Assembly (NCBI RefSeq): GCF_020921035.1
Contig: NC_063155.1
Coordinates: forward strand, 29,381,294-29,445,293
Direction of reading: 5' to 3'
Source of the DNA: Rhodamnia argentea
Lineage: Eukaryota; Streptophyta; Magnoliopsida; Myrtales; Myrtaceae
Length of the DNA stretch: 64,000 bases
Below, piece by piece: positions 37,341-49,685 of the stretch; position 1 is the first letter of the stretch; each line of letters begins with the position of its first letter. Position numbers and translations under genes: made by a program. Under the pieces are notes generated by a model. It had not been told where the DNA came from, made no database searches, and worked only from the letters and a program-made list of their open reading frames with translations.

Positions 37341-37720
37341 TTAGGTAAAGATCAAGATAAGAGGAATATTGAAGACTTTCCCTCTTATTTTTTCGTCCCT
37401 TTTATCCTCGACTTTGTACGAGATCCAACGGCCGACATTGAAAGTTTCTAATCTGATGGTGTCGGGTTCACGCGGCCTTGTCGTGCGGACCGTCATGCCG
37501 CCAATGAAACGCCCCGGAAGCCGACAGAAGAACCAGGACTCGCTCTCGTTGACCACAGGTGAAGTGAAGGCCGAAAGGGAGTAGAATCTAGAAAGTCAAC
37601 GGTAAAAAAGGGATCTCCAATTTTCCAAAATGTACCGCCGTAGGGATGTTCAAAAAGCATCTCCTGGTTCCCACCATTTCCAGCTTCTAAGGCGACGGCA
37701 CAAAGGGGATGCTCGTTCAA
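37341..37720 (-). other. Coding-like relic in two frames
   Basis: The minus strand reads EMLFEHPYGGTFWKIGDPFF in one frame (around 37600-37670), then LETFNVGRWISYKVEDKRDE in another (around 37390-37450). Both look like decayed protein-coding sequence. I cannot name the family; a retroelement gag or an old gene fragment would both fit. Confidence 0.25.
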
Positions 37721-37929
37721 AGAGGACGACCCTTCACCTAATTTTGCTTTGAAAAGAGAAGACTAATGATTTGCGGGATCGATGCAAAGGATCTGAGAGT
37801 TAAAAAGGGCAAAGAGAGATGGATCTGGAGAGCTTGTTAGGTGCTCTAGTGCTCACACAATGGGAAGAGCTTGTTAGTTGTTTGATATTTGAAGACTCTT
37901 ATCAATGTGAACGATAATATCCGGCCAAA

Positions 37930-38355
37930 GAAGTCGTCAACCGTCGACGTGTATATTTTTTATAATATTTTTATTTTTATTTTGTAATTTATTATTATTT
38001 TTTTTATATTGATAGGCGAGGGGTTACGGCCCTAGCCTAAGGCCTTCATGGCTCTACCGACGGTGGGCAAATTGGCCCTCGCCCTGTGACTAGCCAAGTT
38101 GAATGGGGAAAAAAAAAGGAAAGAGCAGAAAATTCATTTTTTTTTAAATTGTACAAAAAAAATGTCAACGTCGGCCCGACTGTACCGCATGGGATAACCA
38201 ACATCCATTCAACTGTTTTCGATCAAAGTTGGCTGCGTGGACTGAATTGATACAAATGCAAAATGTTTAAAACTAAATTGATCCAACTCAAAAAGTTTGG
38301 TATTGAATCGGTATCAATACAATAGATTTATGATTTATTTGGTACGTTTTTCCTA
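37930..38355. mobile_element. GC-centred inverted-repeat element, copy 5
   Basis: The left end is eroded. The centre has 'gcgaggggttacggcccta' and 'ggccctcgccctgtgactag', and the right arm is 'ggtatcaatacaatagattt'. Non-coding. Confidence 0.5.
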
Positions 38356-39090
38356 ATATCAGGAGTCAAACTATACCGAACCATGAGGTATCCCTGAAGT
38401 TCGGGTCTCCCTAATTCAAAATAAATTAAATGTTTTTATCTTATAAAGTGATTATGGTTGGTGCAAAACAAATCGAGAAGCGTCTCTCTTGTTTATCTCC
38501 ATTTGATTTTGGGAGATGTTTAGATTCCACACCTTCCGCATAATCAACAGTAATCTAGCTAACTTTACTGACTTTAGGTTTTTTTATTTGGTAAATTCTT
38601 GAAGGGACCACGGCCTTACGAAATCACACGCACAGAAAGCAATCATTTTTAAAAAATTGCCATTACAAGACTTAGCTGCCAAAAAAAAAAAAAAAAAGAC
38701 ATTCTCCTTCTCACCTTGTCCTTTTTCTGGAGAAACCTACTTTCTCATCAGACACCGGCTACGTGGGAGATCATGTCGCAGCCACGTAGCTACGAGTTAA
38801 TCAGCAGGTTTGAGCTTGAGATAGAAGTGGATTTACCCCCCCCATTATTGCTTCGAGACGAAGTTTCCTTCATCTTAAACTTGTGGGTGGGCCTCGTGGC
38901 GGAGCACTTGTAAGAGTCTGCTTAGCTCAGTTTTGATTAGATTAACCATCGTTTGCTTTTAGGTCTCGGGGTAAGCCGCTGATCTGACGTAGTGTTCGTA
39001 AATTAATCGTGATTAGCAGCCGAGTCATCCTTGCTCTTGCATTTGATGTGTTACTCTAGGACTTGGTTGCGTGGCTAGTGCTGTCGGTAG

Positions 39091-39410
39091 TATTACGTGT
39101 TCTATGGTTTGCATTCCGACATAGCGTATATTGTCAGTATCGGTTTGACTTTTTCTGAAAGATACATGCTTTCAAAGGAAGAACAAGTAACATGGGATTC
39201 GGCAACTGCAGAAGAGTATGCGGTGTCGATCGAGACAAGTAAGGAAGCTATTTGGCTCATAGGTTTGCTCGGTGATGTTGGATGGTAGCAAAAGAAGATT
39301 GTTGCTTATTGCGAAGCGCAGAGGGCAATACATTTGACGTCAAATCATCTGTGTCGCCCACTGACGAAACACATGGTACTAAGCACCACTTTTATTCGTC
39401 CTAAGACATT
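39091..39410 (+). pseudogene. Ty1/copia RNase H relic
   Basis: The frame reads SKEEQVTWDSATAEEYAVSI, then SKEAIWLIGLLGDVGW, a stop, KKIVAYCEAQRAIHL and TKHMVLSTTFIRP. These match in order the copia RNase H C-terminal pattern (STTEAEY, KEAIWL-GLL-LG, CDSQSAIHL, RTKHID-RYHFIR). The stop codon after GW and substituted active-site residues show that it is dead. No LTR or other polyprotein domains adjoin it. Confidence 0.75.
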
Positions 39411-39479
39411 CAATAATTAATCTCCTGGACACATGTAGACAGGCTATTCCATATAAATCCTAATCCACCTACATACACG

Positions 39480-39745
39480 CGGACACAAATTCAGTTCATC
39501 CCGCTAATTTAGATCGAAAATTACTTACGTGGCATTGCTGGCGAGGCTTGACCTCGCTCTCGCTAGTTGGCAGCCGCCGGACTTCACCACAGGCTGGAGG
39601 AAAAATATAATTAAAAATTGCCATGTCAGCTATTTTGGTCAAAATTAGACGGATGGACTGAATTGACAAAAATGAAAAAGGTTTAGGAGTGAATCGAAAA
39701 AAAAAAATTTAGGATTGAATTGGTACAATTACAATAAAAATTGCC
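39480..39745. mobile_element. GC-centred inverted-repeat element, copy 6 (short)
   Basis: 'aattcagttcatcccgctaa' on the left, a compact GC-rich centre, and 'ggattgaattggtacaatta' on the right. An internally deleted member of the family. Confidence 0.45.
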
Positions 39746-40014
39746 ACGTCGCAAGATGTCCTAGGGGCCATCACGGCATTGCCGACGCCCTAGCATCTAC
39801 ATTGTTTGATATATGTATCAACATTTATTCATAGCATTTTTCTTAAAAAAATCTGTAAGTTTAATTTATCAATCTTTTTTTTTTTTAAATCTTTGAGTTC
39901 GCTAAGTTTTTTAGACATGTTTCTTTAGTTTTCTATTCTTTTCAACTTGCTGCCAAAGATGTGAGTCATGTATATATGACTTCGGGCTGAAAGCGAAGTT
40001 GACCTTATATTCAT

Positions 40015-40330
40015 CCAGATCCTATTTAAAAAAATGAGGGTGACATGAGTTAAATGAGTCGATTTGGATCATACCTATTTATGATCCGTCCAAATTTAAT
40101 CCCGATCCATCCGTTCAATTACACAATTTTACTCTTGGGAAAAAGACAGCTTCTGTATCTTTTGAATGTCCCAAAGGTAAGTGAAAGTCGGTATTTCAGT
40201 GCCATTTGACATGATAATCTTCTATGTGACTCCTAAAGCTGGGGAGCACCCCAAGGCTATGCATTTTTTTTTCCCCTGCAACCTGAGCATGGTGAGAAAT
40301 TGCCCTTTTCACTACCATCTCTCCTCAATT
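40015..40330. repeat. Dispersed repeat pair, member 1
   Basis: Similar to 50330-50690: 'gatccgtccaaatt', 'aattttac', 'aaaaagacagctt', 'aaggtaagtgaaa', 'gagcaccccaaggctatg' and 'cccctgcaacctgagcatgg' recur in the same order. No protein match was recognised. Confidence 0.5.
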
Positions 40331-43061
40331 TTCCCCTCTTGTACATCCGTGTTTGCTCGTGGAATCTCGACTTAGCTTGACTAAGACGATGTCGTTAGGT
40401 TAGATTCAGCCATATTTGGGAAGTCAGATTGTCCGCCGATGGCTAGGACAAGTTACCGTAAGAGGGTTAAAGAGTTGGCCAAAAGAGTCGCATTTATGCT
40501 GACGGGTATGTTGCAAAGTATCGATTCAACAGGTGCCGCCCTGATTTAAAGGATTACGAAAGTTACACCGAAAGAAAAGGCCGAAGGACTCCAAAGTGCA
40601 GCTGATAGCATAAATTTGCGGACGTTGATATCGAATGACCAAAAGATGAAACATGCTTGAGCAGTTTTGGCTTATTTTAGTCATTGCAAGATGCAACCAG
40701 ATGCATCTGAAGCAATTCACACACCCCTACATTTTGGTTAGGAAACATAAACTCTTCGCTGCACCTGCGATGACGCAGCATATGAACTGTCCCTATGAAT
40801 CATAAAGGAGGACTCCGATTCGCTGCCAGTAACACCATGTTTATGGTACAAGCCGAAAGCCATGGTTTTATACATCAGTGGAATGAAGAATCTGAACCGA
40901 GTCTTTTGAGCTTCACCATGAAATTATCCGCAGGTTTCGGTTGAGGGAAGTAGTTGACGGGGCACTTAGGATTAGTTCGCTCGACCCTGCACGATCAAAG
41001 CGTTCATCTGATATTGGAATGAGTGATTGCATAAGCATCTACTAGTCTCATTCTATCAGAACTTTAATCTGTTCGAGCCTCTTCTTATTTGCAGTTGTCA
41101 TATTGTCGTATGATATTCATTTGATGACAAGTGAAATTATTTCTCGTGACCTGGTATTTGAAAACTTGGCAAGAAAGCACTTCAGTTGAAAAAGCAGAAA
41201 AGATAGACAGAGAAAGCACTTACTCATAGTTAAGGAGAAAATAGTGTAGAAAGATGGACATCTGAAGCTTGGCCAAGTACCTTCCTGGGCAAAGCCTGCT
41301 TCCTTCTCCAAACGGAATGAAAGAACCTCCCTTCTTTCTATGATTCTGCTTGCGAAGAGCGAGCAAAGGAGATATCAAAACGCGCATACGAGCTTGAAAA
41401 TGCAGAGTCGAAAACATCTCGGATGAGCGGGAAAAGATTTCTGAGCACAGATTATAGTGGACGCAAGGCAAGATGGTTCTCTTACATCCCATCTGGAAGG
41501 ATTGAACTCTTCTGGTTCAGCGTAATTTGCCGGATCCATATGAACAGCTCTGAGGCAAATTAGGACTCTCCACCCCTTTGGTACGATATATCCTGAGATG
41601 AACAATTCCTTTCCAATGAGAAATGATCAGTAAACAGAAGGGACGTGAAGGAAATTGTGCGGCTGACCATTGATAGCGACGTCTTCTTTCGCCTTTCGAA
41701 GCAATGAAAAACCAAAACTAACCCTGCGGAGCATCTCATCGATCACCTACACCCACAGAGCGCATCGAGAAATTGCATGATACCCACTTGCATGAACAAT
41801 GATCATTTCATCGAATGTAGAAATATCTTTTAGATGCTCTGTTTGGTCTGAATGTGTCTTTTCCTCGCTACATTTCGTATATGATAGGTCAAAGGAAAAA
41901 ATTGGAGACATACCTTAGCCAGATACTCCATCTGTTTGATCTCCTGGTAAATTAATCCTTTCTGCGTTGGTTCTCTTCTTTTCAGGATCTGAATTTGCTC
42001 CTCCTGAAAACAGACTTCAACTCAAAACTACTTTCCTGAAAAGGTTTTATCTTCCTGCTTTACCATGAGAAAACTTCGGCGATTCGATTTTAATCACGCA
42101 GACCGTACCTTCGCTTTCTGCAAGATATCTGGATTCTCGTAAAAGTACAGGAGTATCCACGTTGTAGCCCCAGCGGTTGTGTCGAAACCGGCTACAAGGT
42201 ACACGTGTATGATGTCAATGATCACGTCTTGCTTATTGCTTGACCATCCTGATCTTCTGCCTCCATCAGCAAATCAAGCATACCTTTGCTTCCTGTGTAT
42301 GCATCATTTTTCTTCATCGACTTCCTCGTATCCACGACTTCGCTAAAGATCTTTTCCAGTTCTCTCTTATCCTTCCATAAATTAATGAACAGTAGTATGT
42401 TATTACAATGTCATCCTAGTAGCTCATACATGGGGAACCGGTAATTGATTGAATGGTGCTATCCAGGTTCTCACTCTTACCTTGATTGCTCGATGAAATT
42501 GGAAACCGGGGAGATTTATGGCCAATGAATTTATCCCCTTGCTGATTTCACCAAACAGATTCGTGGTCCTTGAGATGAAGGAATCATCGGTCACTGAACC
42601 GAGGAAGACGGGAAGACCGGACTTGAAAACGGCGTTCCTTATTTCCTCAAACAACTCGATCGGACGGTCCCATTTTGCCCATTCCTCCAGTGAACCGATC
42701 ACGACCTCTTCGGTGTGCTTGACGTACATGGACAGGGACTCGCTGCCGGTGATTTTAGCTGCCGTCAGGTGGCAAAAATGCTCATGTACAGCGCCCGACA
42801 TGCCCTGGAATTACTTCTTCCCTATTATTTCTTGGGTGGTTTCAGGGTAACCTGGTTTGAAGTTCACTTCATCTGTCAGTACTCGGCTGCAAGTCTCAGG
42901 CGTGGAAACAATAATGCTTGGCTTTCCAAACATTAGGGTCCTGTACATCCCCGTCCCACCATATCTGTACAACAAAATACAGGTTTAAATCTGTGTCATT
43001 GTATTACTAGGAACAAACATTTGGCTTTTTCTTCCTACAAATAGCTGTATCTTTTTGTTTT

Positions 43062-43485
43062 TTTACTGGGCAAAAGCCAAAAAAAAAAAAAATTCACATT
43101 ATGTCAATTGTGACATATTTGCCCTAAAATTTTTCTTATAACACAAAAAATGCCCAACTTGTACTTGTCTGATACATTTACTTTTCGTCAAGGTTCCGTC
43201 AACGAGCACCGTTAAGAATTTGACTATATGGACGCCGGAAAGTAAACGGTGTTGACATGGCATTTATGTGGCTTAAGTGAAATAAATTTTGACTGAAAAA
43301 AATCATCTGCCGCATTCTTAACAGAGAGTAAATACGCCACATAGTTACAAATTTTAGGATTTTTATGTCGCAAGAAAAAAAATTAGGGTAAATATGTCAC
43401 AGTAGGTACAGTTTGAGGTTTTTGACATAAAAAAAAAAGTTCAAAATAGATGTGTCACAGTGGACATAATTTGAAATTTTTGGTA
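43062..43485. mobile_element. Foldback-like element in the P450 intron
   Basis: 'tgacatatttgccctaaaat' units on the left and inverted 'agggtaaatatgtcacagta' units on the right, with 'ccgtcaacgagcaccgttaa' in the centre. It is related in style to the 12075 family but with a different core. Confidence 0.5.
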
Positions 43486-43714
43486 GTTATATATATTCAC
43501 TTATATGTTTCTTTTAGCCTGTGCAAGTGACCCTTACCTGTAACATTGCACGTAATAGGTAGGACTTGAACGTAAGACCTAATTTTGCACGTAATAAACA
43601 TGATTTGAACATGTGACTTCTAGTTTCTAAATTGAAAACTCCCTGACGCTCCGACATCTATAACGCAGGAGTTTGCTTATGTACTTTTCTTGTATGATCG
43701 CTATGCAAGATATG

Positions 43715-44318
43715 GTGTGGTCCTAAACCTTTGACGATTTGTCAATTGAGTCTATCCGGCTAATTTTGGTCGAAAATCTACTTGATGCGACCGCCGCCGA
43801 CGTAAATATTTTTTAATAATATTTATATTTATTATTATTATTTTATATTCTTATCTTTATTTTTCGGGGGGTTGAGGGCCGGCTATGGTGGCTAGCGCCG
43901 GGCGACAACATAGTAGCCCTCGCCGGCCTCCGCCAACGCGGCCTTGCTCAAGGTCGGCGAGGGTCTCGATGTCGTCGTTAAGCCCGGATCTAGTTAGGGG
44001 CCGAGCACCCTCGCTTTGGCCGGCGAGGGCGTCGAGTGAGGCCTACAACGCCCTCACCCGGTTCTGGCGACCCTAGTCGGCCCCTAAAAAAAAATAAAGA
44101 GGAGAAAAGAAAAAAAACAAAAAATTCTAAAAAAATCAAACGATTATTGAAATATCATTAAAAATATCAACGTCGTTGCTCTGTAGGCCGATCGGTGTCC
44201 ACATCATTAATTTCCAGTCAAAATTGACTGGATGGACTTAATTATTACGGTTGAAAAGTTTAAGACCGAAGCATAAATGAAATAGGTTCAAGACCTTTTT
44301 AGTGCCTTTCCCTGCGAG
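43715..44318. mobile_element. GC-centred inverted-repeat element, copy 7, in the P450 intron
   Basis: 'ggtcctaaacctttgacgat' on the left, a centre rich in 'ggcgagggtc' and 'ctcgccggcc', and 'aaataggttcaagaccttt' on the right. Together with the previous element it makes up most of the first intron (42965-44558). Confidence 0.6.
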
Positions 44319-44619
44319 TTTTACCTCCACCTATTAGATGAAGCCAACCACCTATAAAACGAATAAGTGATTCTCATTTCGCGATTATCCACAAGAAAAG
44401 GGAAATCTCATGCAGTTTTGTGCATTGTTTATCGATTTCTTCTACCGCATCATTCACAGAGCAGAACTACGTACACAATGTCCTTTTTCTCTTGAGTTGC
44501 TGAAAGCAAAAAGAAAATGAAGAAAGACCACGAACAAAGGCAGTTAAACAGGAAAGACCTGGAGATGACGCTAGCCATGAAAGAATCGGGATGGCCGGAC
44601 TTGAAAGCCCTGAAGAAGG

Positions 44620-44926
44620 TGTCGAATATCTAAATTCGATCCTATCAATGATACAAGAAAGTAATGAAAATTTGCACAATACAAGAATTTACGTTGTTCG
44701 GCAGCGGAGATATTCCGTCTACCTACGTCCACGGAGAGATGAGATCTGTTTCACTAATAACATAGAAAAGTGTACATCCACTCTTTTTCACACCCTCTCT
44801 ATATTAGAGACCTGTTTCGTCCTAAATATATATATAGCGAAACCCTACATGGCACAAATTACAAAATTGCCCACATAGCCTAAAATATTTAATTTTCCCA
44901 TAAAATACAAGACATCAACCTCAACA
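44620..44926 (-). mobile_element. Solo LTR inserted in P450 exon 1
   Basis: The 307-bp insert begins TG and ends CA and is flanked by the 5-bp direct repeat GAAGG (44615-44619 and 44927-44931). On the minus strand it begins TGTTGAGGTTGATGTC and contains a TATATATATA box and a 'acgtaaattcttgtattgtg' stretch, as in copia-type LTRs. Removing the insert plus one GAAGG rejoins exon 1 in frame across QMRTFFRAFKSG, which is the conserved CYP88 sequence. No internal retroelement sequence remains. Confidence 0.85.
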
Positions 44927-45954
44927 GAAGGTCCGCATTTGGCCGATCAAGGGCCACCCCATGTCGCCAAGAGGCAGCAGAGAAGCTCTCCGCCACCCCA
45001 AACTGCTCACGTACACCCACTCGTTCACCCTCTTCAGAAGCCCAAACATGAGGCCGTAGCCACACACCAACGCCGCGACAACCACGCTCGCTGCTTGAGC
45101 CGCCTCCATCGATTCCGACCTCACTCTACACGCTTTGAGCTTTCCCTCTGTGAGGATGTGTACTACTGTGTCTCTCATAAATAGTCCGTAAGGATTCAGC
45201 CATCATATCTTTAGTCATCGTCATTAATCATAAATAATGTTTTTGTGAGAATTAGAGATTAGAGATTAAAGATTCTTATCGCATCATTTGTCGTCGCTTG
45301 CAGGTGCAAGTAAAGATTAAAGAGCTGAGCAACACGTCGGAGAACATACTCTGTAGAAGATTCGGTCCACCCATGCTTCCATGCCTCACCCGTTTTTTCT
45401 ACAAGGGAAAACATCGTTTGTACCTAACACGGCTTTATTTTTATTTTTTTCTTTTGGTAAACTTATCTGCATGGCTTGAATATATTTATAAACCATTCGA
45501 TTCATATGAAGTTGCCTGTCTACACGTGTCTTGTCTTGGAGATTAGTTACTAAATATCTTATGCTTGAAGAAGAGTGTCGTCGATAAGCGAGGAAAGATG
45601 TTGTCTTAAATAGATATGTCAAATAGGTGGATCGAGTAGGGTCGAAAATAGTGACGGTTCAAATTGATCCTGTTTATATGGAATGCGAATTTAGTGACCC
45701 ATACCCAATTTATATTACTAAAACATATCCATTTTTAATCCAGATTATGAAAACCCCGTGGCCACCTTTTACTCTATGCTATTTATGTATGTATATTATT
45801 TGGACAAATATTTTACATCAAATTATGAAAAAACGTTAACATGATAAAAAAAAATTAGTATATAAAGTCAAACACGTAAATAAAAAATGTAGATTGAAAT
45901 ACTTATAAAGAGCTACAAAAATGTGCATGCACTGCAACAACAAATGAATTATTG

Positions 45955-46175
45955 AAGAAATATTTAATTTTAAAAATAAAATAAAAATGTTCACGTCAAC
46001 ACCAGCCACGCCAGGTGAAATGGTCGGCGTTCACATCATTGATTTCTTGGTAAAATTAGCTGGATAGATTGAATTGATATTAATACAAAAATGTTTATGT
46101 CTAAATTGGTCCAATTAAAAGGTTTACGACTAAAATTATACTAATGCAATAGGTTTATGATTTTTTTTTTACTTT
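45955..46175. mobile_element. GC-centred inverted-repeat element, copy 8 (deleted)
   Basis: Only the part from the purine tract through 'cgccaggtgaaatggtcggc' and the right arm 'actaatgcaataggtttatg' remains. Confidence 0.45.
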
Positions 46176-46514
46176 TCCCCGCTATATAGAGGTGGCACAT
46201 AAGTTAGACATAACACTTTTGTATATAATTCTTAATCCTCATCAATGTAATGAGCACTAAATTAGATTTCAAATCTCTTTCTCATAAACTTTTACCACAC
46301 CACATCTTGTTGTATTCCTTGATATGTGCTTCACATTGGGTTGAGGTAACAAAGCTCTCTAGTAACCTCATGCTCTACAAAAGAATGGGTGTAAAGGCGT
46401 ATGATTATTGATCTTGCTGGCTTCCTCTAAACAGAGCTTGATCACGTCGTTCCATGGAATTTTCAACATTGGCCTCTCCATTAGGACAAGTTACAAAATG
46501 AGGCAACAAATCTT

Positions 46515-46935
46515 TTGTAGGGTGATTGGTTCCCGGTCCGATCCGATTCCTGCAGGATTCAATTATTGGACTGATCGCTTTTTTTTTTTTTTTTCATGAT
46601 TTGTCGTTAAATTTTTTTCGTTGACATATTCACCTTGTCAAAAAAATTTCCCGTTAACGACATATTCACCGGACCATCTCTTATTAATTGCATCGCGTTA
46701 TCGTTAAACCTAAAATCGTATTAAGCATCCTAAGCATCTTAAGTTTAGGTGTAGGTTTACATTGGGATTTTTTTTAAAAGGGTGTTATTTCGTCTGGTCT
46801 AGTTCCCCCGAAATCGGGAACAGGAATGACCCTAACAGGTTCCAATTTTATGGAATTGTGAACCGAAGCAAACCGGCCGGTTTGCTTCGATCCGGGCGAT
46901 TCCCAATTTGGCCGGTCAATTAAGCTCGACCCTAA
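46515..46935. mobile_element. MITE-like element
   Basis: 'agggtgattggttcccggtc' near 46519 and 'ccggtcaattaagctcgacc' near 46912, with 'gaaccgaagcaaaccggccg' in between; the two ends are loosely inverted. 46936-48520 contains a CT run near 47910 and no supported gene; a possible short minus-strand terminal exon around 47452-47560 is too weak to call. Confidence 0.35.
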
Positions 46936-48529
46936 TCTTTTGTTCCGTGGCTAGCCATGTAAGTTAGTTATCACCACTGACACTTAACCTTTTCTCTTGC
47001 CATCCTAATCTATGATTTTTTGTATCAAACCAAACAATCGAAGTGCATCTTTTGATGGTCTAGAGCAAACAAAATTATTTTCTCATCCAAATGAACTAAG
47101 GATATAATTCTGCGTCTCTCGGATTGTTAGGTAATTGAATATTTTTCTTGATCCTCGATCCTCATTAGATCTTGACATGTCAAGTAATTAGTTAGAAAAA
47201 AACATGAAGTAGAACAGGTTGTAAATAATGAGAAAAATAGATAATGTATCATATCTCTATCAAACATTAAATCAAACAGTTGGTGGTGGTGATTCACATC
47301 CCCACCCAATATGAATTACGGATTCTCTTTTAAATGGTGACGAATGCGTAACACTTTCAACAAATTTTAAAGTCCCAGCAAAGTTCAAGTAATGTACAAT
47401 CCCTATTGGAAGTAAAAGAGCAAGGTAGCAAAGAGAGAGACGGGTACCCATTCAGAATTTCCTCGGCTGCTGAGCAGGAGTGATAATAAGTTCCCCGGAC
47501 CGGAGCACCACATCATCACCTTCCGCTGATGAATTCCGCCGGTGACGGTATCTTACTTCTAATTTTTTAAGAGCTAATCAAAGAAGATTTCCAAAACCAG
47601 AGTCCAGAGTACATGATTCATACAAGAGAGATGCCTACAACAGACAAGTGTTGAATCCTATCATCAAACAATAAGGACAGCTCCATCTAAAATGAAGCAA
47701 CTTTAATGAACAGGTAATCTCCTCATGATCGCCAAGATATATTGAAAAGAGATTATACGCATCCATGACACACGGTGCTCATAGTCCACAGCTTGTTTAG
47801 ATATACTCTCAGTATTATTTACCTAATTAAACCAGGACTCGAGTTTCCCTCGAGGCACAAATTTCCGCTATTAAGAGTACGATCAAAAACAACATTTGGT
47901 CGTTGTCGCGCTCCTCTCTCTCTCTCTCTCGATCTCTCTCGATCGACCATAGATCTGCGGCAATGTAGTTGGTCGGGTCCTCTGTCGATTAGCTCACGTG
48001 CAGGTTGTGGGATGGTAACGGTGGTGGCAACGTATTAAAGATCGTTGGTGATGGAGAGCGGTGGTGACTGATGGCAATATTAGTGGCCACAGGAGCACAA
48101 GCAATTGCGATGCGGGCCTATGTCGAAAGGACGACAAGGGGGAAAAAAGGAGTAGCACTGAGGATGAGCACGGTTTGGGTGGGTACGTTCTAGATCTAAA
48201 ACTTGAAACCTACCATGTTATAACCGGTTTTCAATTTTTGGAACTTAGAATTTACCATGTTTTTTCGGTCCGGCTCTATAGTCTACTCGAGAATTTATTT
48301 TTCTTTTGTTTCTTTTTCTGATTTCATTTTTTTTCTAGCAAAATAATATGAGTAGCGACAAAACGATTCAAAGTAAAATATGAATAATAAGACTTACTAT
48401 CCAGCGAAAGCAATAATCCCTAATATGAGTAATAGAAATTATAATCCACCAAAAACAGAAAAGGTGAGGCAAGCGAGACTAGGATTTTTTATTATTATTA
48501 TTATTATATATAATAGTAGCTAAAAACCT

Positions 48530-48680
48530 GTCCAAAAATCGGTCCGGTTCACGGGTTGATCTTCACTTGAAACTAAGAATCGGACCGGTTCCCAAAAATC
48601 AAAACCTGTTACCGGACCTATTTTTCGAGTGGTCCGGTCCGGTTTCGGGGCAAACCCCGTCCGGTTTCCCACCCCTAATT
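48530..48680. mobile_element. hAT-like MITE remnant
   Basis: Repeated 'ggtccggttc' and 'gaatcggaccggttcc' phrases, ending 'ccggtttcccacccctaat', a terminus usual for plant hAT MITEs. Confidence 0.4.
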
Positions 48681-49165
48681 GCAGCACACCTCAATCGGAA
48701 GCATTGACTTGTCAACATTCTGATGTGTCCTTTATTTTATTTTATTTTTTTCTGGTCGAAAATGTGTCACTCTCCAAAAAGGATTCCGTCTCGTGATGAA
48801 TAATAAGTGGCGGCGACAAAATGGGTCCACGATCCATTTTTACCTCGTATTTGTCGGCCCAGTACATTAGGTGTGGATAATTCTCTTGTCGATTACGCAG
48901 GTGAAAGTGGGTCAGAAAACCAAACCAAACAACGTGGGCCTAATGAGTTGCATAACAAACCTATGTTTTTTTTTTTTTTTTTGGTTAGGCAAAATTCCAA
49001 TGGTGTTTTGAGAACGACAAACATTCTAAGTGTCATAACATGTGCAGTTGAGTGTAAAGAAGTTACTTGCCTCCATCTATATACCTTTTACCATATGCAG
49101 ATGGTGTTGGCAAGAGGATATCTAACAGTGTAGACATAAATATGTTTCGCTTTTTTTTTTTTTTG

Positions 49166-49685
49166 GTTAATATCATGAAAAACCCCAAACTGGTACATCT
49201 ATAATAAATTTATCTCAAATTATTTTTTTGACCGCCAAAAATCCTAAATCGATTGCTTGTAACAAATTTACCCCAAATTGGTATACCCGTGACAAATTTA
49301 CTCTTCGTTAGTTTTTGTTAAATCTAACCGTCAAATTGCTAAGTTGGATGGCATGTGACAGTTCACGGGAATACCAATTTGGAATTTTTACCCTTTATTT
49401 GTCACGGGTTTATCAATTTGAGATTTTTTATAGTATTAATCCAATTTAGTGGAAGGTAAATTTGTCACATGTGTACAAACTTGAGATTTTTCTCAGTAAA
49501 AAAAATTAATTTAAGGTAAATTTATCACAAAAGTATCAGTTTATGATTTTTTGTGGTAAAAAAAAACAGTTTGGGATAAATTTGTCACATGTGTACAAAT
49601 TTGAGATTTTTCCCGATCAAAAAAATAATTTCGGGTAAATTTATCACGGGTGTATCAGTTTGAAATTTTTCATGATATTTACCCT
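49166..49685. mobile_element. Foldback element, copy 4
   Basis: It starts 'taatatcatgaaaaacccca' and ends 'tttttcatgatatttaccc'. Left units are 'ccaaactggtacatctataa', right units are their inverse, and the core near 49335 is 'gtcaaattgctaagttggat'. This is the cleanest member for defining the ends. Confidence 0.7.

Larger units (their letters stand above)
40875..45109 (-). pseudogene. CYP88-type cytochrome P450 pseudogene
   Basis: The exon pieces on the minus strand are 45109-44559 (interrupted by the solo LTR 44620-44926), 42964-42481, 42371-42109, 42003-41914, 41746-41668, 41592-41486, 41345-41224 and 40986-40875. The intact ancestor would have been about 498 aa. Seen are the N-terminal anchor, LPLGDMGWPLIG, I-helix AGFDTTAG, K-helix EMLR, FNPSRW and heme-binding PFGEGSRLCPG. 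The similarity to ent-kaurenoic acid oxidase (for example GSESLSMYVKHTEE, FGKPSIIV) points to family CYP88; the substrate is unknown. Lesions: the LTR insertion in exon 1, TAA at 42811-42813, and a net one-base loss near 42230 (exon 4 is 263 bases where a multiple of three is needed). All the splice sites used are still GT/AG, so the decay is recent. Confidence 0.85.

Noticed and set aside
43560..43625. tRNA-like 'ttgaacgtaagacc / ttgaacatgtgact' phrases
   Set aside because: No cloverleaf arms or acceptor stem; ordinary repeat sequence.
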